Positions 25,424 through 37,700 of a DNA stretch of 64,000 nt are shown piece after piece. The position numbers were made by a program, and so were the translations under genes. Positions within the stretch are counted from its first letter, which is position 1, and each line of letters opens with the position of its first letter. The notes under the pieces are model-generated. The model had not been told where the DNA came from. It was given only the letters and a program-made list of their open reading frames with translations, and made no database searches. The DNA is from a virus, in IMG/VR virus record IMGVR_UViG_3300025707_000655, positions 21,117 through 85,116 of that record; one strand, written 5' to 3'.

Positions 25424-27217
25424 ATGGCTAAAAAAATTATTCCCATAAATTACACTGATAGAGATTACAGTTCTATAAGGCAATCTCTCTTGCAGCACGC
25501 AAAAAGATATTACCCGAACTCTTATAAGGACTTCAATGAGGCCTCGTTCGGTTCGTTGATGATTGACACAGTTGCTTACGTTGGCGACGTAATGTCGTTC
25601 TATTTAGACTATCAGGCAAATGAGAGCTTTCTAGAAACGGCAGCAGAGTATGACAATGTCATAAAACTGTCCAGGGCTATGGGGTATAAGTTTAGTAAAG
25701 CCCCATCCTCTTATGGCGTCTGTCAGTTCTTTTGTTTAGTGCCTGCGATACCGAACACAGCCGAGCCTGACTTAAATTATTTACCAGCTATAAAGAAAGG
25801 TAGTCAGGTCTCCAGTGACACCGGCGCAGTTTTTACTTTATTGGATGACGTGAGGTTTAGCGTCGCCACAAGTGAATTCGTCGTGGCCCAAGTTGATGAG
25901 ACCAACGGCACTCCTACATATTACGCGGTTAAATCCGATGGCCGGGTCGTCTCTGGGGTTACAAAAACCTACACGCAGACTGTGGGAGCGTTCCAGAGAT
26001 TCCTAAAAGTTGAAGTACCGGGCGAAAACGTCTCGGAAATATTATCAGTAATTGATTCAGACGGAAACGAATACGCACAAGTGGACGACCTGACTCAAGA
26101 AATAGTGTATGTTCCGGTTACAAACCCTGGCTTCTCCGCCGACAGGATACCTAATTTATTAAAAACAGTTACAGTACCGAGAAGATATACCGTAGAGAAC
26201 AACAGGTCTTCCACGATCTTGCAGTTCGGCCACGGATCTCCAATTCAAGACTTAAGCGGTTCTGTCGCAGACCCCTCCAGTGTTGTGTTAAAGAGGCATG
26301 CCCGCCCACACATATCTGACGCAACCTTTGATCCGACGAAACTTACATCAAATGACAAACTTGGAGTAGCTCCAGCGAATACGGTACTGTCAATATCTTA
26401 CAGAGAAAATACACAAGAGTTTGTCAATGCGTCGGCAGGATCCGTTAAGAACAAGACTTCGATTTTGGCAGAGTTTGATAACCTGACAATACTAAACAAG
26501 TCTGTTCGTGATTATGTAATAAACGGAATAGAGGTCTTGAACGAAGAACCGATAGTGGGAGATGTTAGTTTGCCGACCGTAGATGAGGTCAAGATCCGGG
26601 CACTGGGTGCATTCTCCTCTCAAAACAGGGCAGTGACAAAACAGGACTACATTAATTTAACTTATGCAATGCCTGGCAACTTCGGCGCTATCAAGAGATG
26701 CACTGTCATTCGCGATGCAGATTCTTTCAAGAGGAACTTGAATCTCTACGTATTGTCGGAGGATACCGAAGGTAAATTAGCAGTATCAAACAGAACTTTG
26801 AAAAATAACTTAAAAACTTGGCTAAACGGTGCAAGAATGATTAGTGATACAATCGATATCCTTGATCCGTTTATTATAAACTATGGAGTCGAGTACAAGA
26901 TAATTGTCAAAAGAGACCAAAATAAGTTTGACGCATTAAGTGCAGCAAACCTAGAGTTGAAAAATTTGTTTACCGTTAAGAAAGAAATTGGAGAACCTAT
27001 ATACATCTCCGAGTACTATGAGGCGTTGAAAAGAGTCCCTCAAGTTCTTGATGTTATTTCAATTGATGTTATTAACAAGAACGGATACCCCTACTCTGGC
27101 GTCTCTTTCAGTGTAGAAAGGAACACCTCCCTGGATGGTAGAGTTATAACTTTGCCCGAAACCCACATATTCGAGTTGAAATACCCGAACAGGGACATAA
27201 AAGGGACGGTTGTATAA
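25424..27217 (+). CDS. 6: Baseplate wedge protein gp6
   Basis: A 597-residue protein of the Baseplate_J/gp6 family. The N-terminal signature reads NYTDRDYSSIRQSLLQHAKR and ASFGSLMIDTVAYVGDVMSF followed by YLDYQANESF, as in T4 gp6. The central/late region carries VTKQDYINLTYAMPGNFG, the typical J-type loop. gp6 forms the ring that joins the baseplate wedges. GAGAGGAAA lies upstream of the ATG. It is slightly shorter than T4 gp6 (660 residues). Confidence 0.92.
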   Translation: MAKKIIPINYTDRDYSSIRQSLLQHAKRYYPNSYKDFNEASFGSLMIDTVAYVGDVMSFYLDYQANESFLETAAEYDNVIKLSRAMGYKFSKAPSSYGVCQFFCLVPAIPNTAEPDLNYLPAIKKGSQVSSDTGAVFTLLDDVRFSVATSEFVVAQVDETNGTPTYYAVKSDGRVVSGVTKTYTQTVGAFQRFLKVEVPGENVSEILSVIDSDGNEYAQVDDLTQEIVYVPVTNPGFSADRIPNLLKTVTVPRRYTVENNRSSTILQFGHGSPIQDLSGSVADPSSVVLKRHARPHISDATFDPTKLTSNDKLGVAPANTVLSISYRENTQEFVNASAGSVKNKTSILAEFDNLTILNKSVRDYVINGIEVLNEEPIVGDVSLPTVDEVKIRALGAFSSQNRAVTKQDYINLTYAMPGNFGAIKRCTVIRDADSFKRNLNLYVLSEDTEGKLAVSNRTLKNNLKTWLNGARMISDTIDILDPFIINYGVEYKIIVKRDQNKFDALSAANLELKNLFTVKKEIGEPIYISEYYEALKRVPQVLDVISIDVINKNGYPYSGVSFSVERNTSLDGRVITLPETHIFELKYPNRDIKGTVV

Positions 27218-28755
27218 TGGCGATTAAGAGATTTTTCTGCACTGCGGACAATACAATCACAAATGCCTTCAAGCACGGCCTTATAAATAGGGGGACGGGT
27301 TCTAATATGGGGGCCTCTGACGTTTTGGAAGTGTTTTCTATTCTCGGCCAGGCATCAACAAGCTCAGTTGAAAAATCGAGAGCGTTATTAAATTTTCCAG
27401 TTTCCGACATCCTTACGAAGAGGAACAGCGGCGACTTGCCGTTGTCTGGGAACGTGAAGTTTTTTCTTAGAGTGTTCAACGCCCCTCACGGTCAGACCCT
27501 TCCAAAGAATTTTGATATGGCTGTATTGCCAATTTCAAAGTCTTGGGACGAAGGCCCTGGGTTGGATATGGAGGGTTACTCTGACGAGTTTGCATCAAAT
27601 TGGATTAAACCAACTCAGGCAACTAGTTGGGTAGCGCAAGGTGGGGACTTTCACGAGGTGGGGTATACTGCTGGAAGAAATCTCCCACATTACAAACAAA
27701 CTTTCACAAAAGGGGTAGAAAACCTAAGCGTAAATGTTACTGCGTTAGTCGAAGAATGGCTGGTCGCAGAATCAACAGTAGACCCAGATCGAGAGAATTA
27801 CGGCGTGATGCTCAAAATGTCTGGCACGTTCGAAGATGGTTCAAAAAACAGGTCATTTTACACAAAGAAATTCTTTTCTAGATCGACTGAGTTCTTCTAC
27901 AAACGGCCTATGATAGAAGCCAGATGGGATGATTCGATTCCCGACGATAGAAACAGTTTTTATCTTAGCAGTTCTTTAATGTCGGGCGAGGATAACTTGA
28001 ATACATTGTACTTGTACAACGTTGTGAGGGGTCGACTCAAGAACATACCCGCCCTCGGAGCGAATTCTGGAAGCAATAGTGCACACACATCGATACATTT
28101 GCAAGTATTTCCGTCTGGCAACATAAAAAATCAAGTGATCAAGCCTAAAACCCTTCCAATCGGAGGTGGCGTCACCGTCGCCGGAGCAACTGTAGTCACT
28201 GGGGGTTGGGTTTCTACGGGTATATACTCGGCATCTTTTGCTTTCACAGGCTCTGAAAAAGAAATATTTGATGTGTGGAGCAAGCCAACTAGCGTTGTGC
28301 AAGGTGTGCAGCTCGTAACAGGGTCAAACTTCAGGGTAAGGACGCACACAGCGGCAGATTACAACCCAAGCACAAGTTATACAACTACGATAACAAATTT
28401 AAAGACAGAGTATCAACAGTCCGACAACACTAGAATTAGGTTATTTGTTCGTGAAAAGAATTGGCAGCCGAATATTTATACCGTCGCATCAAATAACATA
28501 GAGGGTTACACGATAGAAAACGGTTACTACAGGATCTTCAGGATTATTGACGATCTTGACATAATACCGTTCGGTACTGGCAGTGGCCAGCAAACCGACT
28601 ACACCAAACTCTCTCACGATAAGAATGGAAACTATTTTGATTTAGATTTTTCTAATTTAGAATCTGGTTATTCTTACGGAATTCAGTTTATGTATGAGAC
28701 AGATGGCAAGAACACAGTTCAGGATAAAGTTCATAAGTTTAGAGTAGGGAAGTAA
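27217..28755 (+). CDS. Baseplate/tail protein with DNRLRE-type beta-sandwich domain
   Basis: A 512-residue protein that starts on a TAATG overlap with gp6. Residues about 50-230 follow the DNRLRE/CBM96 pattern: SRALLNFPVSDI, then FFLRVFNAPHG, then PISKSWDEGPG, then VNVTALVEEWL and ENYGVMLKM. This domain binds carbohydrate in other proteins. The C-terminal half has further beta-rich sequence. Its place between gp6 and the giant tail protein suggests a wedge-attached fibre or adaptor that may touch a glycan. Confidence 0.65.
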   Translation: MAIKRFFCTADNTITNAFKHGLINRGTGSNMGASDVLEVFSILGQASTSSVEKSRALLNFPVSDILTKRNSGDLPLSGNVKFFLRVFNAPHGQTLPKNFDMAVLPISKSWDEGPGLDMEGYSDEFASNWIKPTQATSWVAQGGDFHEVGYTAGRNLPHYKQTFTKGVENLSVNVTALVEEWLVAESTVDPDRENYGVMLKMSGTFEDGSKNRSFYTKKFFSRSTEFFYKRPMIEARWDDSIPDDRNSFYLSSSLMSGEDNLNTLYLYNVVRGRLKNIPALGANSGSNSAHTSIHLQVFPSGNIKNQVIKPKTLPIGGGVTVAGATVVTGGWVSTGIYSASFAFTGSEKEIFDVWSKPTSVVQGVQLVTGSNFRVRTHTAADYNPSTSYTTTITNLKTEYQQSDNTRIRLFVREKNWQPNIYTVASNNIEGYTIENGYYRIFRIIDDLDIIPFGTGSGQQTDYTKLSHDKNGNYFDLDFSNLESGYSYGIQFMYETDGKNTVQDKVHKFRVGK

Positions 28756-31700
28756 TGAGTTTAAATAATTTATTTGATAAAAATAAATCAAAACATATCC
28801 AAAAGCCCACAAACTCTAACCAACTGTTAGAAGATGTTGAGTCTATTGACTATATCGAAGAATATATTCGCAACAAATATAAGTATGAATCTGTTGTAGA
28901 CTATTCTACTGCATCCAACTTTGCAGTGTACGGCTCCGCAGAAGAGTACTACAAGTCATCTATAGAATCTATTTACCAGAACTATCCATACGACGGATCC
29001 GCCAAAGAGAAGCTAGAGTGGGTAAACGATTCAAATCCGCTCCAGATTTACCTCTTTGAAAAGGAATATCCAAGAACCAACGGCTTTGTTAGGTTCAACC
29101 CAGGAAGTAGTATATCAACGGTTTCTACTTCAGGTTCGGTCAATAACCATAGAAACCCGACAGTAAAAGAATATATCTCTTTAAAGGGTGGTCCTCACAT
29201 CGACAATATCTGGAACACTTCCAGTTACAGGACCTCAAACCTTGAGATAAACGCAAGCAAAGGCAACACTGTAGAGTTCTGGCTGAAGAAAGACGCTTTC
29301 AGTGCGAGCAATCGCAGAGAAGTCTTACTGGACATTTGGTCTTCGTCTTCATTGCCAGATCATCACGAGTATGCGAGATTTACCATTGAGCTTGACCAGC
29401 AAAACGCTGCTGCTAGTTCTACACCCTTTGTAGTCACCTACAAATCTGGATCCGCAGGTGTTCACCAAGCGGAATTGGGAAGCTCACACTTAGCGACCAG
29501 CGCTTCCGATGGAAAGTGGCATCATTACGCAATCACAGTTCAAAATACAGGTAGCAATCTTTCTTGGGGTGTCTACGTTGACGGAGCTTTGGATAAAGCG
29601 GTTTTGTCTGGTTCGACGGTTGACAAGGTAAATCGAAGACTAGTGGGCACGATCGGCGCTCTTGCAACGGGTAAGGCCGGAAAGGGCGAAGCTGAAGATC
29701 CTCCGTATAACACAGTCGGCAACTCTAACTTGGGATGGGGCAAGCTGTCTGGATCACTAGACGAATTCAGATACTGGAAGACTAAAAGGTCTCCGAAGGA
29801 GATCGCGAGACACTGGTTTACACAAATCAATGGCGGTACTAATACAGACGAAGCAAACTCCAAGTTGGGTGTTTATTATAAATTCAATGAAGGTGTGTCC
29901 TTAACATCGAGCGTGGACAGTTTGGTTTTGGATTACTCTGGCAGGCTTTCTAACGGTATTTTTGTCGGGTATACAGACAGCAATAGATCGACTGACTCTG
30001 CGATAGTCAAGTCTGGTGTTGCTAGTAGCGAGTTTAAAGATCCTATAATACACACAGAAAACCCACGACTCAACAAGTTCGTGGATGAGAAGACTGATGC
30101 AGGTCTACAAAGAGACTTGGCAAATTCTAGTTGTCTAATTCATACAATCCCTGCTTGGGTTTTGGAGGAGGACGGTGAGAGAGGCCAAACAAGAAAACTG
30201 TTACAAATAATAGGATCCTATTTCGACGTCCTTCACGCTCAGATTGGACAGCTTCCAAAACTTAAGCATCTAGAATACAACGATTATGATGAGGTGAAGC
30301 CGTTTCCTTTCATGTCACAAGTACTGGCCTCTCACGGTTTAGATACTACGGAGATGTTTTTAGACGCCACCGCCCTAGAAGTACTGGCCGATAAAACAGA
30401 AGAGTTCGAGTTCGAGCAAAAGCTTCACGATATAAAGAATTTTATATACAGAAATCTCTACAATTCACTAGTAACAATAAATAAGTCGAAGGGAACCGAA
30501 AAAGCATTCAGAAACATACTGAGGACTCACGGTGTGGACGAAGAGCTTATAAAGCTCAAGGCGTATTCCGATAACGCTACTTACGAGTTAAAACCGAACT
30601 ACGAGGCCGATTCTGTCAAGAAAAGGTATGCAAACTTTCAAGGTGTGAACAAGTCAGCGACAATTTTTCAATACAGCTCAAGTTTTGGTTTGGATACAAC
30701 ATCTGCAGAGTTGCCAACAAGAGGGTTCATAACCGGATCAACTCTTGGCGACACAGGTTTATCCTTCACTACACAAGCTGAAATAATATTTCCCCATTTG
30801 TTTCCAGAAAATGACAACACTGGAAGGTATAAGTCTACGCCCATATCGTCGTCCTTGTTTGGGGCACACACGGTTCAACAGGGAGACTCGACAAGTAACC
30901 TTACGTTTAGAGCTTCTGACAAAGACTTTGCCAACTTTGAAATCTTAGCTGCAAAAGAGGAAGAAGACTCAAAGAATGCTAGGTTTATATTAAAGTCGAC
31001 CTCTGGGATAATATCTGAACAACAAACCAAAGTATTTAGAGATGTGTACGATGGCGAGAAATGGAACTTTGCCTTTAGAATAGCTCCATCTGGTAGTTCC
31101 TTTGGTAGTTTAATTAGTGGTTCAAATGCTGCGTATACAGTCGAATTGTTTGGTGTAAATGTAGAAGCCGGACAGGTAAAAGACAAATTTAAACTATCTC
31201 AAGACATAACCAAGGCCCAAGGCGCAGACTTTCATAAGTTCTCTAAAAGAATATTTGTGGGCGCACATAGGAGAAACTTTACAGGATCAGTCCTACAACA
31301 ATCAGATGTAAAGATATCTTCAGTACGACATTGGGTAAAGTACTTAGATGATGAGACCATCACAAAGCACGCTGTAGACCCAAAAAATTATGGAGTAAAA
31401 GATCCTTATGAGAGCGCATTCTCTCTGCAGCCGGGTATAGACAATCACATACCGAATATAGAGACTCTCGCGATGAATTGGGACTTCGCAATGATTACTG
31501 GCTCTACTGCTGGAGGCCAGCTAGTAGTTCAAGATTTCTCTTCTGGTTCAATTGATAAGGTGACGAGCTATGGAGATATAGGTCAGATAGTAGCGTACAA
31601 CCATCCAGCTAGAGGTGATTTTTTTGAGGCGAGTTCTACATCCAGCATAGCATTGGAATACGTCCCGGCATACAGACAAAGGGAATTCGAGAACATTGTC

Positions 31701-34700
31701 TCATCGGACATGATAAGAATTCTCTCGGATGATGACAAGACCTTTACCAGAGGCTCCAGGCCCGTAAACTATGTCTTCTCCTTTGAAAAGAGTATGTACC
31801 AGTCTATCTCACAGGAAATGATCGATCTCTTTTCATCGATAAGAGATTTTGGCAACGTCATAGGGGAGCCTGTAGACAGGTATCGCCAGACCTATAAACC
31901 ACTAGACAAACTGAGAGCGTTGTTTTTTCAAAACGTAGAAAACGACCCAGACGTAGAAAAATATATCGAGTTCTATAGGTGGATTGACGACTCGTTGTCC
32001 ACCATTTTGGACCAGTACAAACCAGCTAGTACGACGTTCACTGACGGTATAAAGAATGTTATCGAGTCCCACGCCCTAGAGAGAAATAAGTATTGGGCTA
32101 AATTTCCTACTTTGGAGATGAAGCAGGCTGATCCCGAAGGTAGAATCTTAGGTATAAACGAACTGACATATGACTGGGAGCACGGTCACGCGCCTCTTCC
32201 CTCGACCGTTGGGCCCGTCAGTGCTACAGCTACAATTACCTTTGCTGACGTTGATGGTGGCAGTATTGACGGCGGTGCAATTACAATAATATCTACAGAT
32301 GGAACAAGCAGGGTGTATATCCCAAAGTCTGACGCAACAGCTTCGGATCTACACTTCGACCAGGATAACGGATTTGATGACAAGGCGGCAGCACTAAAGA
32401 CAGCTATTGAAAGCGCTGGTGGGCACAATGGAAAAATTACTGTATCCCGAACTGATAATGTTTTAACGCTAACTCAGGCAATCTCAGGGGACACCGGAAA
32501 TACTACCATAACAGAAACCGTTACCGACTGCACGGCGGTTAGCTTTACAGGCGGCGCTGACATCTTGCTGGAACAAAGTGAGAACTGCCGATGGTGGAAA
32601 GACAGGACCAACAGAAAGGCAACAAGAATCTCGACAGGCGATGCTGCCGTCGACGCGCAAAGAGAGACATTAAGAAAGAGGATAAATACAGTCGCCTCCG
32701 GGTCGACTTATACTCTCAGAAGGCTTACAAAACCATACAAACTAGAGGCAGGTATCCAGCACGTTCTTCACGGCGGATCAAACTTTCACCTGAACAAAAA
32801 GTTGGACTTCTTTAAGGGAACGACAAACCCTGGCAGCAACGACTACATAAGAGTTAGTGGATCAGACATTGATGCGGGCCCAGTTTGTGATGATGTTAAT
32901 ATTCCTAAGTATAGATTGCAGGGCGGACAGGTATTTGAAAAGAAGAAGTTCCGAGGCACTGCTGATATAAGCGACACAAACAGAGATTTTGATATTGGTA
33001 CGGTTCTTCCATTCAGCCTTTACAGTAGTTCTATAGACGTTCCGACAGATTATAAGAAAGAGATATACGACAACTTCAAGAAGGGTGTTGAGATAACAAA
33101 CCTTCACGATGACGCTTACGGCGATGACAGGGAGATACCAATACAGGGCCCGTTCACCCAGCATCACGTCGGTGGCCACTTCCACAGGCACATAGAACTG
33201 AACAGAAGCGCAAGTGTTAGTATAGGGAGAAAGTCAAAGGCAGGTACATACAAAACTGGGCTAGACGGGAGATCGGACAGAAGGGAAGCTTTTTTTATAA
33301 GCGCCTCACACAATCAATTGTATGTTTTAAACCCAGATATGGAAGGTTCGAATTTTACTGGGCAGTCCCCATCTCTATTTAAAGTATCTTTGACTAGTTC
33401 GTACGCTGGTCGTTCAAACGTACTGAGAGATCCTCTTGCAAAGAGGCCAGTCAACATTCGAAACATAAAAACATCTACAGCTAGTTTGAATCTCGGCAAC
33501 TACCAGCACGACTATCAGATCGTTCTTGGCACTTCTGTTGAGATGTCGAAAGATCACATTGTTGAGAATGAGAAGAAGACTTATTCGGTTGATCACTTCC
33601 TCTCTCACTCTTCCGATAAGGGTGGGTATGTAGCCACTAACTTCGGACTAACAGAAGAGTTCTCTTCATCCTACTTTTATGGATATAAAGATACAGTGAG
33701 ACCAGAAAGAGAAGTTAAAAAACATTTAATTACTAGCAGATTTTCATCGCCAGGTGGCCCTGAGACTGCAGGGACAGCCCACGGCGGCCCTCACATAGAC
33801 ACTGCGACAAATCAGATATCAGCATACAGTTCTCTAAACTACAGGAATCTAACTCAAAGAATGATGTTGGATGTTTTCGCAGCGGAGAGATCAGAAGCTT
33901 TCGGTCATAGGTTTTTAAGTTCTGTAAGCTCTTCGACACCTAGTGCGTCTTACCACAAGACTAACAGAAACCACAGATACGCTGCGATTTCTAATGGAGG
34001 CAGCGACGATATATTTGTAAGGTCTGACAACCTCTTTGTTCAGCATCAGATACCGCAAACTGACCTTGGCTACGCCTGGATTAGGAATTCGACCATAGAG
34101 ACTACAGGAAGTTACAGAAGGTTCGAGTCTGATTTTACTGAGCCAGTTGAGTTTGGGACAAGTGCTCAAACATCCTCTTCACCACTGTTCTTAAGTGCTA
34201 GTGAAGTTGGGTCGTTCAAAACGAATATCAATATGGATTTATTTGGCGCTGCCATTCAGGATGGAGCATTACAATCGTCTCCACAATCAAGATTGCTTTT
34301 GGCTACGAAACAGATCATCCAAAACGATAAAAATAGATTCATTGATTTCACACCGGTTGACTTTGCTGGCTTGAGAACGATAATTTTGGATAATGTTGAC
34401 AAAGACAGTAATATACTTGGATATGACGCTGCATCAAAAACAACAGTAAATGTTGGAACGAGCCCATCACCAAACAAATTCGACCTCAGTGATTTCAATT
34501 ACATCAATGACGAATTTTTGAATTCGAATCAAACCGTCAACGAAGGTGCATCGACTGTTGACCCATCTGGACAAATGATTGATGGTCTAACCGGTTCTCA
34601 AGGCGCTATTGGATCTCATTTGTTGTTAAATGCTATAATCTCAAACCGAGGCGGGCAATATGGATACCCTTCTTGGAAACAATTAAGGGCCGGGCAACAT

Positions 34701-37700
34701 CCGATAGCCACTAGTTTGAGAAGAAATAATATCTACTCTTTCGTTGCAACGGAACTTGAAAGCAATCCTGCAATATTGGAGGCTTCCGACCCTTCTAAGT
34801 ACAAGAGAAGAGCAATGGATTCTTTCGCAGTCAGCGCGTACAACTGGCCAGACAGTATAGAATTCTCAAAGAGAACATCCTCTAGGCGTGTAGACAGCAC
34901 TCTAACAAGATTTACAGAGTCTGCTTTAACAAATCAAAACATACCGATAAGATTCATAAAGAACTACTCGACAGATGAAAATAATAATTTTATTCCAATC
35001 CCAGTAGGAAATCCAGACAGGTTATCCACCACGGCAACATCATATACGGATGTGAGTTACGGAAACCTTGTAAGTAACTTCTCCAATTTAAATTTGAAGA
35101 GCTTTTTAAGGCTCGATCAAGAAGTGCACCCGAAGTATTTGCAGTCTTTTAAGGGAATAGAGTCTGTAGCGGACGCGAACTCCATCTCCTACAAAGAGGT
35201 TCTATTCCCTCAAGAACAGAATGCGTTCCTTAAGAGTACCAGGGAAAGAGAAGATTTCGACACTAATTGGTGGTCACTGAAAAGATCCGACAGAGTTAAA
35301 ACGAAATCATTTAACTCCCAAGGTCAGCTTATAAGAAACTCCTCAAAGTGGCCTCTTGACGCGCAGGAAAACTTTGGAACCTCTAAAGAAATTAGTTTAG
35401 GTGTCGACCATCCAGGTAGGTTTGGAGAAGGTGAGTTAGTTTCTGCGACTGGTTTGTTTAGGGGAATCGAGGGCCACGCCGATTCTGGTGTTGAAAGCGG
35501 CTTCCTCCAGAATACTCAAACATTCCCAAGTGCTTCAGCTACGTATGCTAGAAGGTTTCCTGAGACGCCGAAGGTTTTTAAAATACACATAAAACAGGAC
35601 GGATTTACTTATGCTGATATGTCAGGCACGCACAATTATTCGGCACCCTTGTACACAATCTCAGAAAGCGCACAATCGTATAGGGAAAACGAATCAGAGG
35701 GGGGCTCAGACGCAGCATACTTTGGACACTCCTTACGCTTGGCAGATGCGACAACTCTGTATGTCGGCGGCTGGTCTGGACCTGCCTCCGGCACAAACCG
35801 GGGCAGGGTTCATAAATTTAACTACACTCCAGACAGCGGAGACACGAGAGCCAATGGTGCCCCTGGTATACCTTGGGTTGAGGACTTGGCGTTTGAGCTA
35901 ACAATGAGCGATGCTCCTAGCCAAACTGGTCCCGCCAACGCAGAGTTTGGCTGGCATATAGACACTCAAGGGGACTATCTTGCTGTTGGAGCACCCGGTC
36001 GCCAGTCGTCATCGGGTCAGGGCTCAACTAACGGAGCCGGTGGTATATACATATATAAGCTCTCTACAGTTAGAAACTCTCAGCACGAAGCTCTTATCTT
36101 GAAAGGTGAGGCCACAGCACAATCCGTTGGCAAAAACCTTGCACTCGGTAAGGACGGAACTTCTCTAATTTACGGTATGTATAAGAGCAGTTCCTCGGGC
36201 GTGATGACCTCTGGAACTGGTAAAGCCTTTATAGTGTCTAGTGGTGCAGTGGGCGGCTGGCAACAAGAAGCGGAAATTGTTTCAGATGACCCGAGCACTG
36301 GTCAATACTTTGGTAGAGAGGTACGATTCTCAGGTTCATATGTTGCTATTAGTGCCACGGGGCAGTATGTAAAATCAAACAGTTCAGACCAAATGGTCCA
36401 AGGCGGCGTCGTTCATATATATAAGTCGGGCTCAACACCTGTCAACGGATCTACATCGGGTTCCTGGGCACCCGTCTGTGTGTTTACATCGTCCCACCCA
36501 ACCCACACTACTGGTCCGAGATTTGGAGCAAACGTTTCGTTTGGACTGGGCAACAAACACGTTGTTATCGGTGAACCTGAAGGTATACGAGGCGGCGCAG
36601 GCGCTGGAACAGGTTCGGTACAAATTTGGAGATTCAAAGATGATGGAACGAAGGTACACGTTCAGACTATCACCAACCCAGTAACCACGGAAAAGAATTA
36701 CTTTGGGGCATTTGTATCTGCGACTCCAAGCTGGATTTCAATATCTAGACCAGTAAGTGGGAACGACACGGATAACAACGACGCAGAGGGCAGCAGAGCA
36801 GTGCTCCTCTACGAATCTGGATCTACACCCGGTTCGTTCACTTTGTCGCAAACGTTGACTAGGAATCCAAACTTTACTAGCTACTATGGCACCAACACTG
36901 GTAAATGGGTCGATGCAATCGGAAACATAGGCGGCACAGATGTTGTCAAGAACTCGATGCATATGACTGTAACTTCCGACAATCTACCAATTGTCATCCA
37001 CGGCTTGCCAGACGTTGGGGACAGTCCACTGCACGATCACGATGGCAGCCCATTCGGTTATAACAAAGGTGAGTTCAGATCTTGGTATGCTACAACATCT
37101 GCATCACTAAACGTTTTAAGGGAGGCCACATTCTATATGAAGCCTGCTGTCACCGATTTCCGAGCAGAAAGTATAAACTATATAACGATTGTACCCCCAC
37201 ACCACCCAGATACTGAGACTAATTTCCCGGACAAGACTTTGGCATATATCAAGCTTTCCGAAAGCGCCACCACGACTGGAAAAGCAGTTGAGCAAATCGT
37301 GGACGGCTTAAACTCTTTCGAAGGAAACGACTCTTTTTCTATGGGGCTTAGGTTTAAGGACGTAGGCAAGGCCACTTTTGATGCTGACAAAAGAACAATA
37401 ATATTAGAAATGTTTCAATCTTATCAAAATTCTAGAAAACCATCAGCAAAAGAGTTTGGCAAAAATATTGGCGCTCAGGGCTCAATAGGCAACTCTGGTT
37501 ATTTCACCGACGGAGAAGAATTTGGAATCACCCCGCTCCGCGCCAACATGCCCACAACGATGGACAAAGTATCAAGTTCGCCTACACCTTTAGAGGACAG
37601 ACGACCGGTTGGTGATGCTTATTTCTCTGCATCGATTTCAAACAGCACCTACCTTGCTGGCGCTACAAAATGGACTGCAGGAGACCTGGCGAAAAGATAT

